From the NCBI GenBank assembly GCA_021805565.1, contig JAJZFA010000027.1, forward strand, positions 1-64,000: a stretch of 64,000 nt of DNA. Direction: 5' to 3'. This DNA is from Pseudomonadota bacterium (GTDB lineage Bacteria > Pseudomonadota > Alphaproteobacteria > Acetobacterales > Acetobacteraceae). The translations under genes were made by a program, and so were the position numbers. Every line of letters begins with the position of its first letter. Position 1 is the stretch's first letter. Below, piece by piece: positions 1 through 7,825 of the stretch. The notes under the pieces were generated by a model that was not told the DNA's origin, made no database searches, and saw only the letters and a list, made by a program, of their open reading frames with translations.

Positions 1-150
1 GTGATCTTCCGCTGTTTCCGGAAACCGTCATACTCAGCGAAACTGCACTGCATCCTGGCCGATCCTCTCTGTCAAAGCCAGAGAATCATACCGGAAACGT
101 ATCGTAAAGGACTTTTTCAGAGTTTCCTTAAACCGTTCGCGACCTGCCGA

Positions 151-876
151 TCAATTATCTGCCACGACGGTGACCAGCGGCGTGAAGAAATATCCGCCGT
201 ACCGCACGGTTTTGATGAACGACGGATCCTTCAGGTTGGTTTCGATCTTCCGGCGCAGCCGGCTGATCTGCACGTCGATACTGCGGTCGAATACCGCCGC
301 GGCGCGCCCGTGCAAAAGATCGAGCAGATCGTCGCGGGACAGAACCTTGCGCGGTTGTTGACAGAAGATCGCCAGGATATTGAATTCCCCGCTGGTCAGC
401 GATTGTGGCGAACCGTCCGGTGCGATCAATTGCCGGCGCGCCATGTCCAGCCGCCACCCCTCGAACGCCAAAACCCGCGGCGCCTCGGCCCGCGCCGGTT
501 CCGGCATCGCACCGCGGCGCATGACGGCCCTCACCCGCGCCAACAGTTCCCGCGGATTGAAGGGCTTCGGCAGATAGTCGTCGGCACCAAGTTCCAGCCC
601 GACAATTCGATCCGTATCCGAACCCCGGCCAGTAACCATGATGATCGGAACAGAAGAACTTCCGCGCAACCGGCGGCAAATGCTGAGACCGTCTTCCCCA
701 GGCAATCCGACATCGAGAATCACGCAGTCGATCCGGCCGCTCGCCATCACCCGGTCGAGGTCCCGGCCACTTCGGGCAGACGCCACCTCATATCCGTTCT
801 CAGTCATATAATTCGACATCGCCCGGCCGATTTCGGGGTCGTCTTCGACAACGGCAATACGAGATAAATAATCCAT
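151..876 (-). CDS. OmpR/PhoB-family two-component response regulator (orphan in this window)
   Basis: A 241-residue DNA-binding response regulator, expected to act in the cytoplasm as a phosphorylation-controlled transcription factor. The receiver domain covers roughly residues 5-118: acidic pair D12/D13, phospho-acceptor D55 in ILDVGLPGEDG, switch T82 and conserved K104 in LPKPF. A winged-helix DNA-binding domain follows (about 130-235) with the usual SIDVQISRLRRKIE recognition region. Length is normal for the OmpR family. No histidine kinase is visible here; it could lie beyond the left edge, downstream of this gene. The regulon cannot be read from the sequence. Confidence 0.93.
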   Translation of the reverse strand: MDYLSRIAVVEDDPEIGRAMSNYMTENGYEVASARSGRDLDRVMASGRIDCVILDVGLPGEDGLSICRRLRGSSSVPIIMVTGRGSDTDRIVGLELGADDYLPKPFNPRELLARVRAVMRRGAMPEPARAEAPRVLAFEGWRLDMARRQLIAPDGSPQSLTSGEFNILAIFCQQPRKVLSRDDLLDLLHGRAAAVFDRSIDVQISRLRRKIETNLKDPSFIKTVRYGGYFFTPLVTVVADN

Positions 877-988
877 GACCCACCTTTCAATAACGATAAT
901 GCCACCGGATGTTACTCACAAACAAGTGTGACCTGCGTCTTGAAACAAATTGACATCTTCAGCCACGACAGCCCCGCCGGCCCCGCTG

Positions 989-1008
989 GGGTAGCCGTGG
1001 CGCTACCC
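989..1008. other. Short inverted repeat in the thiolase leader
   Basis: GGGTAGC (989-995) and GCTACCC (1002-1008) form a perfect 7-bp stem with a 6-nt loop, about 105 bp upstream of the thiolase start, in the 236-bp gap between the divergent response regulator and thiolase genes. It could be an operator or an RNA hairpin; nothing else supports a specific role. Confidence 0.3.
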
Positions 1009-1112
1009 ATCGGTATAATCGCCCGCGGCCTGAACCGAAACGCTGTTGGCGGCGGTTTGCATGGGCCTGGACCGGATCGCCGGATGACGGCGGTCCCATT
1101 GGGGAGTGGAGC

Positions 1113-2285
1113 ATGAGTTTAAGAGGAGCGGCCTATATCGCGGGGGCGTGGGAACATCCCACCCGCAAGGCGCCGGATAAATCGATTGCCCTGCTGCACG
1201 CCGAATGCGCCAAGGGCGCGCTGGCGGATGCGGGCCTGACCAAGGATGACGTGGACGGCTATTTCTGCGCCGGCGATGCGCCGGGCGGCCTGGGGCCGTT
1301 GTCCATGGTCGATTACATGAACCTGAAATGCCGTCACGTGGACAGCACCGATGTGGGCGGGTCGTCTTACCAGGTGGCGGTCGGCCACGCGATGGAAGCG
1401 ATCGCGGCCGGCCATTGCAACGTAGCCCTGATCACCCTGTCGGGCCGTCCGCGCAGCGAAGGCCAGGCCACCGGCACCGCCCCGCGCCCCGGTAACCCCG
1501 CCGCCCCGGAAATGCAGTTCGAATATCCGTACGGCCCCGCCACCGCGAACCTGTACGGTATGTGCGCCGCACGCCACATGTATGAGTACGGCACCACCAG
1601 CGAGCAACTCGCCTGGATCAAGGTCGCGGCGTCGCATCATGCGCAGCACAACCCGCACGCCATGCTGCGGGACGTGGTGACGGTGGAAGACGTTGTGAAC
1701 TCGCCGATGGTTTCCACGCCGCTGCATCGTCTGGATTGCTGCGTCATCAGCGACGGCGGCGGCGCGCTGATCCTGACCAAGCCGGAAATCGCCAAAAGTC
1801 TGAAGCGGCCGTTGGTGAAAGTCATCGGCGTCGGCGAATCCCCGAAACATCAGGCCGGCGGCGAGATCGACCTGACCTATACCGCGGCCCGCTGGTCCGG
1901 ACCGCCGGCGTGGGAAATGGCCGGCATCAAGCCGTCCGACATAAAATACGCCAGTATCTACGACAGCTTCACCATCACGGTGCTGATGCAGTTGGAGGAT
2001 CTGGGCTTCTGTAAAAAAGGCGAAGGCGGAAAATTCGTTGCGGACGGCAACCTGATTTCCGGCGTCGGCAAACTGCCGTTCAATACCGATGGCGGCGGAC
2101 TGTGTTCCAACCATCCGGCCAACCGCGGCGGGATCACCAAGATTATCGAGGCGGTACGGCAGTTGCGCGGCGAAGCGCATCCAAAAGTACAAGTCCCCAA
2201 CTGCGATCTCGCCATTGCCCACGGCACCGGCGGAGCGCTCGGTACACGCCATTGCGGCAGCACCGTGATCCTGGAACGGGAGTAA
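1113..2285 (+). CDS. Thiolase-family protein without the usual nucleophilic Cys (SCP2-thiolase/aldolase-like)
   Basis: A 390-residue thiolase-fold protein. The N-terminal Cys that becomes acylated in true thiolases is replaced by Ser in VGGSSYQVAV (residues 81-90). The C-terminal elements are present: NHPANRGG (333-340), HGTGG (370-374) and HCGST (380-384). A Tyr-rich YASIYDSF segment sits at 279-286. In characterised lipid-transfer-protein thiolases (Ltp2 type) this pattern, with a DUF35 partner, belongs to retro-aldolases acting on acyl-CoA side chains. The DUF35 gene follows after 5 bp, so a two-subunit complex is likely. GGGGAG lies 8-14 bp before the ATG. A retro-aldolase rather than ketothiolase role is inference; the substrate is unknown. 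Confidence 0.85.
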   Translation: MSLRGAAYIAGAWEHPTRKAPDKSIALLHAECAKGALADAGLTKDDVDGYFCAGDAPGGLGPLSMVDYMNLKCRHVDSTDVGGSSYQVAVGHAMEAIAAGHCNVALITLSGRPRSEGQATGTAPRPGNPAAPEMQFEYPYGPATANLYGMCAARHMYEYGTTSEQLAWIKVAASHHAQHNPHAMLRDVVTVEDVVNSPMVSTPLHRLDCCVISDGGGALILTKPEIAKSLKRPLVKVIGVGESPKHQAGGEIDLTYTAARWSGPPAWEMAGIKPSDIKYASIYDSFTITVLMQLEDLGFCKKGEGGKFVADGNLISGVGKLPFNTDGGGLCSNHPANRGGITKIIEAVRQLRGEAHPKVQVPNCDLAIAHGTGGALGTRHCGSTVILERE

Positions 2286-2290
2286 CCGAC

Positions 2291-2692
2291 ATGGCATACG
2301 TAGCAAGAAAAATTCCGTTCGTCGGCACGCCCGACACCAACCCGGAAACCAGGCCTTTCTTCGACGGCGCGGATGCCGGCAAGCTGATGATCCGCCGCTG
2401 CACAAGCTGCAAAAAGGTGCATCATTATCCGCGCGAACTCTGCCCGTTCTGCTTCGGCGACTGCACGTGGGAACAGGCGTCCGGAAAGGCGAAAATCTAT
2501 ACGCTCAGCGTGATGGAACGGGCCAGTCCCCCGTATGCCATCGGCTACGTAACGCTGGCCGAAGGTCCGTCGGTGCTCACGAATTTCGTCGATTGCGACT
2601 TCAAGGCCCTGAAGATCGGCCAGGACGTGAAGGTTGTGTTCGTGAAGACCGAGGATGGCGGGCCGTCCCTGCCATTCTTCGCACCGGCCTGA
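2291..2692 (+). CDS. DUF35 (OB-fold/zinc-ribbon) acyl-CoA-associated protein
   Basis: A 133-residue protein of the DUF35 family. It has an N-terminal rubredoxin-like zinc ribbon with ligands C37, C40, C51 and C54 (CTSC and CPFC), then a C-terminal OB-fold with the typical YVTLAEGPSVLTNFVDCD stretch. Such proteins are obligate partners of thiolase-like proteins, for example in steroid side-chain aldolases, where the OB-fold and ribbon help form the acyl-CoA site. It starts 5 bp after the thiolase stop, so translation is probably coupled. The start chosen is the ATG after GGGAGTAACCGAC. Confidence 0.9.
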   Translation: MAYVARKIPFVGTPDTNPETRPFFDGADAGKLMIRRCTSCKKVHHYPRELCPFCFGDCTWEQASGKAKIYTLSVMERASPPYAIGYVTLAEGPSVLTNFVDCDFKALKIGQDVKVVFVKTEDGGPSLPFFAPA

Positions 2693-2788
2693 TCCGGCAT
2701 CCCGTCGGTGTACGGCGGCGTCGGTCATGATTGGCCGGCGCCGCTCGTTGCAGATTGCGGATTTTTTTTGGCAAAAAAGGAATTGCTT

Positions 2789-4012
2789 ATGATTTTGGGC
2801 CGCCGTGCCATGCTGGGCGCCACCGCCGGGCTTGCTGTCCCGCGTTACGGCTTCGGACAGACACCCACAATTCGTATCGGAGTGCTGAACGACCAGTCCG
2901 GCCCGTATCGCGACGATGGCGGCCCCACGGGCGTCGTTTGCGCCAAACAGGCACTGATCGATTTCGGCGTGTCCGGCAAGGGTTGGAACGTGGAGGTTCT
3001 GTCCGCCGACCATCAGAACAAGCCGGATGTCGGTGTTTCGATCGCCAAACAATGGCTTGACCGGGACGGCGTGGACGCCATCGTCGATGTGCCCACTTCA
3101 TCCGTCGCGCTGGCTGTAAGCACGGTGTGCCGCGAGAAGAACAAAGTCTATCTCAATTCCGGCGGCGGCACCTCCGATTTGACCGGATCCCAGTGCAGCC
3201 CGAACACGATACACTGGACGTACGATTCGTACATGCTGGCGAAATCGACCGGCGGCGCGACAGTGAAGGCCGGTGGCGATTCATGGTTCTTCATCACCGC
3301 CGATTATGCCTTCGGTCAGGCCTTACAGCGCGACACCGCCGCGGTGGTTACAAAAGCGGGCGGAAAGGTGATGGGCAGCGTTGCTTACCCGTTTCCCGAA
3401 ACGACCGATTTTTCCGCCCATCTGCTGCGCGCGCAGGCGTCGGGCGCCAAGGTTCTGGGGCTTTGCATGGCAGGAGCAGATACCGAAAACTGCATCAAGC
3501 AAGCGCATGAATTCGGCCTGAACAGTTCTATGAAAATCGCCGCGCTTCTTATTCAGGTGCGTGGCGTGCGCGCGCTGGGATTGGACACAGCACAGGGGTT
3601 GCGCTGGAGCGAATCCTATTACTGGGACCTCAACGACCGGACACGGGCCTGGAACGACCGGGTGAAAGCGAAAACGCCGAACGGTGTATGGCCGAACATG
3701 ACCCAGGCTGGCGATTATGGGGTAACGCTGCATTATCTCAAGGCGATTGCCGATATGGGCGTTGCCGGTGCAAAGGCCGACGGAAAAGCGACGGTGGACC
3801 GTATGAAGGCCATCCCGACGGACGACGATTGCTTTGGACCAGGAAAAATCCGGCAGGACGGACGCACGCTGCATCCGGTTTATCTGCTGGAGGCCAAGAC
3901 GCCGGCAGAAAGCAAAGGTTCGTGGGATGTGGCTAAGGTTATTTCCGTAACGCCAATGGATGAGGCGTTCCGGCCGTTGAATGAGGGTAACTGCCCCTTG
4001 ATCGAACGTTAG
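2789..4012 (+). CDS. ABC transporter solute-binding protein, branched-chain amino acid type (Peripla_BP_6)
   Basis: A 407-residue periplasmic binding protein of the LivJ/LivK-like type-I fold. The N-terminus MILGRRAMLGATAGLAV resembles a Tat/Sec signal with a twin Arg, with maturation likely after about residue 23. The mature part opens with IRIGVLNDQSGPY, the hallmark strand-helix of these proteins, and includes a YDSYMLAKSTGGA hinge-like stretch. An ATG at 2789 with AAAAAGG upstream fits better than extending to 2708. No permease or ATPase genes are adjacent, so it must work with an ABC system elsewhere or serve as a sensor. The ligand may be an aromatic or aliphatic acid linked to the neighbouring catabolic-looking genes, but this is a guess. 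Confidence 0.88.
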   Translation: MILGRRAMLGATAGLAVPRYGFGQTPTIRIGVLNDQSGPYRDDGGPTGVVCAKQALIDFGVSGKGWNVEVLSADHQNKPDVGVSIAKQWLDRDGVDAIVDVPTSSVALAVSTVCREKNKVYLNSGGGTSDLTGSQCSPNTIHWTYDSYMLAKSTGGATVKAGGDSWFFITADYAFGQALQRDTAAVVTKAGGKVMGSVAYPFPETTDFSAHLLRAQASGAKVLGLCMAGADTENCIKQAHEFGLNSSMKIAALLIQVRGVRALGLDTAQGLRWSESYYWDLNDRTRAWNDRVKAKTPNGVWPNMTQAGDYGVTLHYLKAIADMGVAGAKADGKATVDRMKAIPTDDDCFGPGKIRQDGRTLHPVYLLEAKTPAESKGSWDVAKVISVTPMDEAFRPLNEGNCPLIER

Positions 4013-4335
4013 GCGGCCAATGACAACCTTGCGCGCATCCGGTCGCCGGAAATCCGGGGCGACCTTCGGGTTGATGTCGCGCAGGTCGGCCCGCACCGCG
4101 GGCGGCACACACCGCACCGTCCGTCGCCGAACCCGATTGGGAGAATCGGTAAGGCGCTAAGGCAACGCTGGCAAATAAGTGCGTCAGCACGCCAGCAAAG
4201 TTGCCCTGCAAAACATAAGCTTAGGGCATGGCCTAACGATTGGCTTGACGCCCCGGCATGCCGCGGGCCACGGTAAACGCGAAGCAGTATTCGTCTGAAT
4301 TGAGGTGGCGCGATCCTGCCCCAGGGGGATTTTGG
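4013..4335. other. Intergenic region with dispersed repeat, no gene seen
   Basis: This 323-bp gap lies between two solute-binding-protein genes. It holds one copy of the dispersed hairpin repeat (4157-4230). I see no convincing coding sequence; open frames here lack a ribosome-binding site and recognisable protein content. Confidence 0.6.
4157..4230 (+). repeat. Dispersed intergenic hairpin repeat A, copy 1
   Basis: About 74 bp, nearly identical to the reverse complement of 20342-20415 and related to 43948-44008. Three nested stems can be drawn: outer CTAAG (4157-4161) with CTTAG (4220-4224); GGCAAC with GTTGCC and CTGGC with GCCAG in the middle; and an apical GTGC-GTCA-GCAC hairpin. The tail CTGCAAAACATAAG between the middle stem and the outer arm is also conserved. 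No coding capacity. It looks like a REP-type or small structured element. Confidence 0.8.
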
Positions 4336-5901
4336 ATGAATCGCGAACGTCTTGCCCTGACCGCCGGCGCTATCCTGACACTCGCGTCGGCACATGCCGA
4401 ACCGTTCAAATGTCCGCATACCGGGGGGAATTTTATCTTCGCGCAGGCGGCCAATTTCGCCACCCTGGATCCGATGGCCGCGGGGACGATCTCCACGCGC
4501 AACATCGCGATGAATATTTACGAATCGCTGATGACTCGCGATGAAAATAACCATCCGATCCTGGAACTCGCCGCCGCGATGCATGAGGCGCCCGACCGTC
4601 TGACGTACACCTTTGCGCTGCGCCAGGGTGTCCATTTTCACAACGGCAGGCCATTGACATCGGCCGATGTGGTCGCGTCGTTCGATCGTTACGCGAAACT
4701 GGGCGTACGGCGCAGCACGCTGGAGAATGTGGACCGGTGGGACGCCCCGGATGCACTAACATTCGCGATACACCTTAAGACCGTGCAACCCACATTTATC
4801 GACGCGCTGTCGTCGCCCGATGTGCCCATTGCGATAATGCCCGCCGGCAGCGGCGATCCGTCCGCTCAGCAACCGAATCAGCCAATCGGAACGGGTCCGT
4901 ACCGCTTTGTTTCAGGCTTGCAAGGCGATGAAGTGAAATTGGAACGGTTCGCGGATTATCTGCCCAATAGCAATTTTCAGGAACGGACCGGGTTCGGTGG
5001 TTACAAGCAGGCGTGCTTCGATACGATAACGTTTCGTATCGTGACGGACCCCGATGCCCGCGCCGCCGGCTTGCGCTCCGGCGCCTATCAAGGTGTCGAG
5101 GACCTGACGGCGAAAGCCGCTGGCGATCTGAAGCAGGACGCGGATATCGTCCTGTTGCCTGTGCGCAACTGGTGGATTCAACTGGCGGTCCCGAATGTCT
5201 CCAACCCGCCGACCGACCGGCTTCCGATTCGAAAGGCGATCCAGGCCGCGCTCGATATGCAAGAGATCATGGATGCGGCGTCGGACGGAACATACCGGCT
5301 GAACGCCGGATTTCAGTATCCCGGAGAGCCCGATTACCTCGATGCCGGCAAGCAGACTTATAACCTGCACAATCCGGATCTGGCCCGGCGCTACCTGGCG
5401 GAGGCAGGCTATCAGGGAGAACCCGTCGTTCTGCTGACCAATACGGATTATCCATCCATGTATAATGCCGCGCTGGTCGTACAACAGCAGCTTCAGGCGG
5501 TTGGTATCGATGCCGTCATGAAGGTTGTGGGATGGCCCGCCTCGGCGGAGATGGTCCGGAACACCGCCGAAGGCTGGAACCTCGATTTCACCGCCTGGGG
5601 AACGCAACCCGCGCTGGGTGCGCGAGCAACCATGCAATTACTGGTGCGGCCCAATGCAGCCTATAAGCCGATGGCTGGCCAGGACGACCCGGATCTACGC
5701 TCTGCCTGGAACGATATGAACATGCTGCCAACGCCCGAGGGCCGCAAGGACGCTTTTGCTCGCATGCAAGCGCTGGTTTTGGATCGGGTCTATGCCATTC
5801 CGTTCGGGGTCATGGACACAGTGCAGGCGGTCCGGTCCAACGTGAACGGATTTGTGCCTTTTCGCATCCCTCGCATGGCCAACGTCTGGTTCAGTCCTTG
5901 A
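4336..5901 (+). CDS. ABC transporter solute-binding protein, peptide/nickel type (SBP_bac_5)
   Basis: A 521-residue periplasmic binding protein of the DppA/OppA family. A cleavable signal peptide is visible (MNRERLALTAGAILTLASAHA, cleavage near residue 21). Family signatures include the N-terminal TLDPMAAGTISTRNIAMNIYESL stretch, split here for length, and TYTFALRQGVHFHNGRPLTS around residues 90-110. The ATG at 4336 is preceded by CAGGGGG; a longer reading to 4258 would add a non-signal extension. It stands alone, without permease or ATPase genes, like the solute-binding gene upstream. The substrate could be a peptide, opine, sugar acid or other solute and cannot be decided from the sequence. 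Confidence 0.88.
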   Translation: MNRERLALTAGAILTLASAHAEPFKCPHTGGNFIFAQAANFATLDPMAAGTISTRNIAMNIYESLMTRDENNHPILELAAAMHEAPDRLTYTFALRQGVHFHNGRPLTSADVVASFDRYAKLGVRRSTLENVDRWDAPDALTFAIHLKTVQPTFIDALSSPDVPIAIMPAGSGDPSAQQPNQPIGTGPYRFVSGLQGDEVKLERFADYLPNSNFQERTGFGGYKQACFDTITFRIVTDPDARAAGLRSGAYQGVEDLTAKAAGDLKQDADIVLLPVRNWWIQLAVPNVSNPPTDRLPIRKAIQAALDMQEIMDAASDGTYRLNAGFQYPGEPDYLDAGKQTYNLHNPDLARRYLAEAGYQGEPVVLLTNTDYPSMYNAALVVQQQLQAVGIDAVMKVVGWPASAEMVRNTAEGWNLDFTAWGTQPALGARATMQLLVRPNAAYKPMAGQDDPDLRSAWNDMNMLPTPEGRKDAFARMQALVLDRVYAIPFGVMDTVQAVRSNVNGFVPFRIPRMANVWFSP

Positions 5902-5966
5902 CCGCCCCGGTGTGACAAGCCCGTCCCGCCCCGCTATCGTCCCCGGACGGGACAGGAGAAACGCAC

Positions 5967-6587
5967 ATGATCATCGAAGTTCGCACCTATCAACTCAAGC
6001 CGGGATCGGTGCCCGAGGTGGAAAAACGCTTTGCCGAGTGCCTGCCGGCGCGGGAGAAATTGTCGAAACTGACCGCGCTGTGGCACACCGAAATCGGCCC
6101 GTTGAACGAAATTACCCATGTCTGGACGTACGATAGCTTCGAACAGCGGATGGCTATCCGTGGCGAGGCAGTGAAGTCTGGCGTCTGGCCGCCGCCGATT
6201 GCCGAGTTCATCGTCACCATGCAAAGCGAAATCTTTCTCCCCGCGCCGTTCTCCCCCGCGTTGACGCCGCGCGAGGTGGGGCCGCTGTTCGAGATCAGAT
6301 CCTACTCGATGGCACCGGGGGCGATCCCCGGCACGATCGAACGCTGGGCCGCGAAAATCGATGAACGGGTAAAATTGTCGCCTTTGGTCGGCGCCTGGTA
6401 CACCGAACTCGGCGGGCTAAATAAATGGGTCCATATCTGGGCTTATAAAGACGTCGCCGAACGCCAGCGCATCCGGGCGGAAGCCGTCGCACGTGGCATC
6501 TGGCCCCCGACCGGCGGCGCACCCGGCCAGCTCGTGCGCCAGGAAAACAAGCTGGTCTTGCCGGCATCCTGCTCACCGTTGCGGTAG
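5967..6587 (+). CDS. NIPSNAP-family protein with two tandem domains
   Basis: A 206-residue cytoplasmic protein made of two repeats of the dimeric alpha/beta-barrel NIPSNAP domain. Repeat 1 (about 1-90) opens with IIEVRTYQLKPGSVPEVE and ends in VKSGVWPPP. Repeat 2 (about 108-195) opens with LFEIRSYSMAPGAIPGTIE and ends in VARGIWPPT. Bacterial NIPSNAP proteins often sit in catabolic clusters, but their chemistry is poorly known. AGGAG precedes the ATG by 8 bp. Only 6 bp separate it from the luciferase-like oxidoreductase downstream, so the two are probably co-transcribed and functionally linked. Confidence 0.9.
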   Translation: MIIEVRTYQLKPGSVPEVEKRFAECLPAREKLSKLTALWHTEIGPLNEITHVWTYDSFEQRMAIRGEAVKSGVWPPPIAEFIVTMQSEIFLPAPFSPALTPREVGPLFEIRSYSMAPGAIPGTIERWAAKIDERVKLSPLVGAWYTELGGLNKWVHIWAYKDVAERQRIRAEAVARGIWPPTGGAPGQLVRQENKLVLPASCSPLR

Positions 6588-6593
6588 CGCACC

Positions 6594-7736
6594 ATGAAGG
6601 CCGGAACGGCGATCAGCGTCCTCGCCCAGCCTGGACGTCCAGACGCAGCCCTCTACAACGAACATCTGGCGCTCGGCGATTTGGCGGAACCGCTGGGATT
6701 TGATTCGCTGTTCGCGCTGGAACATCACTTCACCGGCTATTCCATGTCGCCCGCGCCGCTGCAACTGCTCAGCTATTATGCCGGGCGCACGAAACGTATC
6801 GTGCTTGGCACCTGCGTCATCGTGCTGCCCTGGCACGACCCTATCCGCGTGGCGGAGCAGATCGCGCTGCTGGATGTCATCAGCGGCGGCCGCACCCTGA
6901 TCGGGTTCGGCCGTGGCGCCGCCAGCATCGAATATGCCGGATTCCGCATTCCCATGGAGGAAGCCCGGCCGCGATTCGTGGAAGCGGCGCAACTGGTCAT
7001 AAAGGCACTGAGCGAAGAATCCTTCGAATGGAACGGGGAATTCTACAAAATTCCCCACGTATCGATCCGGCCCCGGCCTATATCGAATCCGGAACGGCGA
7101 TTCCACGCATCCTCGGTCAGCCCCGAATCCGCCGAAGTCATGGCAAAGCTCGGTTTTGGGATGCTGATCGTCATGCAGAACGAATGGCCGAAAGCGGCGG
7201 AAGATGTGCACCGGTACCGCGCGATGGTGCAAAGCGTCGGACACACGCCGCGGCCGCCGATTATCCTGACCAACGTGGCCTGCGCGCCAACACGCGCCGA
7301 AGCCCGCGAGTGGGCCGCGCGCTATCTGAGCGAGAAGTGGGATTCCATCGATAATCACTACCATTTTTCGGATGGCCATTTGGGTACCGTGAAAGGATAC
7401 GAATCGTACGGCAAACTCGCGAAAACCTACACCAAGATGAAGGATGAGACCTTCCGGAACAAGGCAACCGATTTTTATCTGAGCATTCAGATCGTCGGCA
7501 CCCCGGATGATTGCATTCAGCAGATCGCCGAGTTGCGGCGCCTGACCGGCACGGATCATCTGGTGACGGAGTTTTCGTTTGGCAGCATGCCGCATCATCT
7601 GGCCGAACTGAACATGCGGCTGTTCGCCGGAAATGTGCTGCCTGTATTGCAAAGGGATCCGGCCTTTCAGGGCATTGTCGATCCGGTTCCGGAAGAAACG
7701 CGGGCGGGCGACGACCGGCTGTTCGCGCCGGCCTGA
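6594..7736 (+). CDS. Luciferase-like (LLM-class) flavin-dependent oxidoreductase
   Basis: A 380-residue TIM-barrel protein of the bacterial luciferase superfamily. Typical features are the N-terminal LGDLAEPLGFDSLFALEHHF, the LGTCVIVLPWHDPIRVAEQI strand-helix and the SGGRTLIGFGRG flavin-contacting loop (around residues 98-109). Members use FMNH2 or F420 to oxidise or cleave small organic substrates. It lies 6 bp after the NIPSNAP gene, suggesting one unit, and ends the plus-strand group that starts with the thiolase. The cofactor cannot be chosen from these residues, and no F420 biosynthesis genes are in the window. Confidence 0.88.
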   Translation: MKAGTAISVLAQPGRPDAALYNEHLALGDLAEPLGFDSLFALEHHFTGYSMSPAPLQLLSYYAGRTKRIVLGTCVIVLPWHDPIRVAEQIALLDVISGGRTLIGFGRGAASIEYAGFRIPMEEARPRFVEAAQLVIKALSEESFEWNGEFYKIPHVSIRPRPISNPERRFHASSVSPESAEVMAKLGFGMLIVMQNEWPKAAEDVHRYRAMVQSVGHTPRPPIILTNVACAPTRAEAREWAARYLSEKWDSIDNHYHFSDGHLGTVKGYESYGKLAKTYTKMKDETFRNKATDFYLSIQIVGTPDDCIQQIAELRRLTGTDHLVTEFSFGSMPHHLAELNMRLFAGNVLPVLQRDPAFQGIVDPVPEETRAGDDRLFAPA

Positions 7737-7825
7737 CGCCCCGCCCGATCGTCCTCCCGGCTTGTTTGGCCCTGGCCGCCTGCCCGTCGAATGTCGGCTG
7801 GCGCGGGGCCGGACACGCCCCAGGC

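Noticed and set aside
928-1116. A 62-codon plus-strand frame ahead of the thiolase
   Set aside because: GTG start without a ribosome-binding site, no recognisable content, and it overlaps the hairpin and thiolase start.
2701-2775. Stem-like CGGCGTCGG/CCGGCGCCG followed by a T run as a terminator before the solute-binding gene
   Set aside because: The stem needs a wobble pair and the T run lies about 20 bases after it, so an intrinsic terminator is not convincing.
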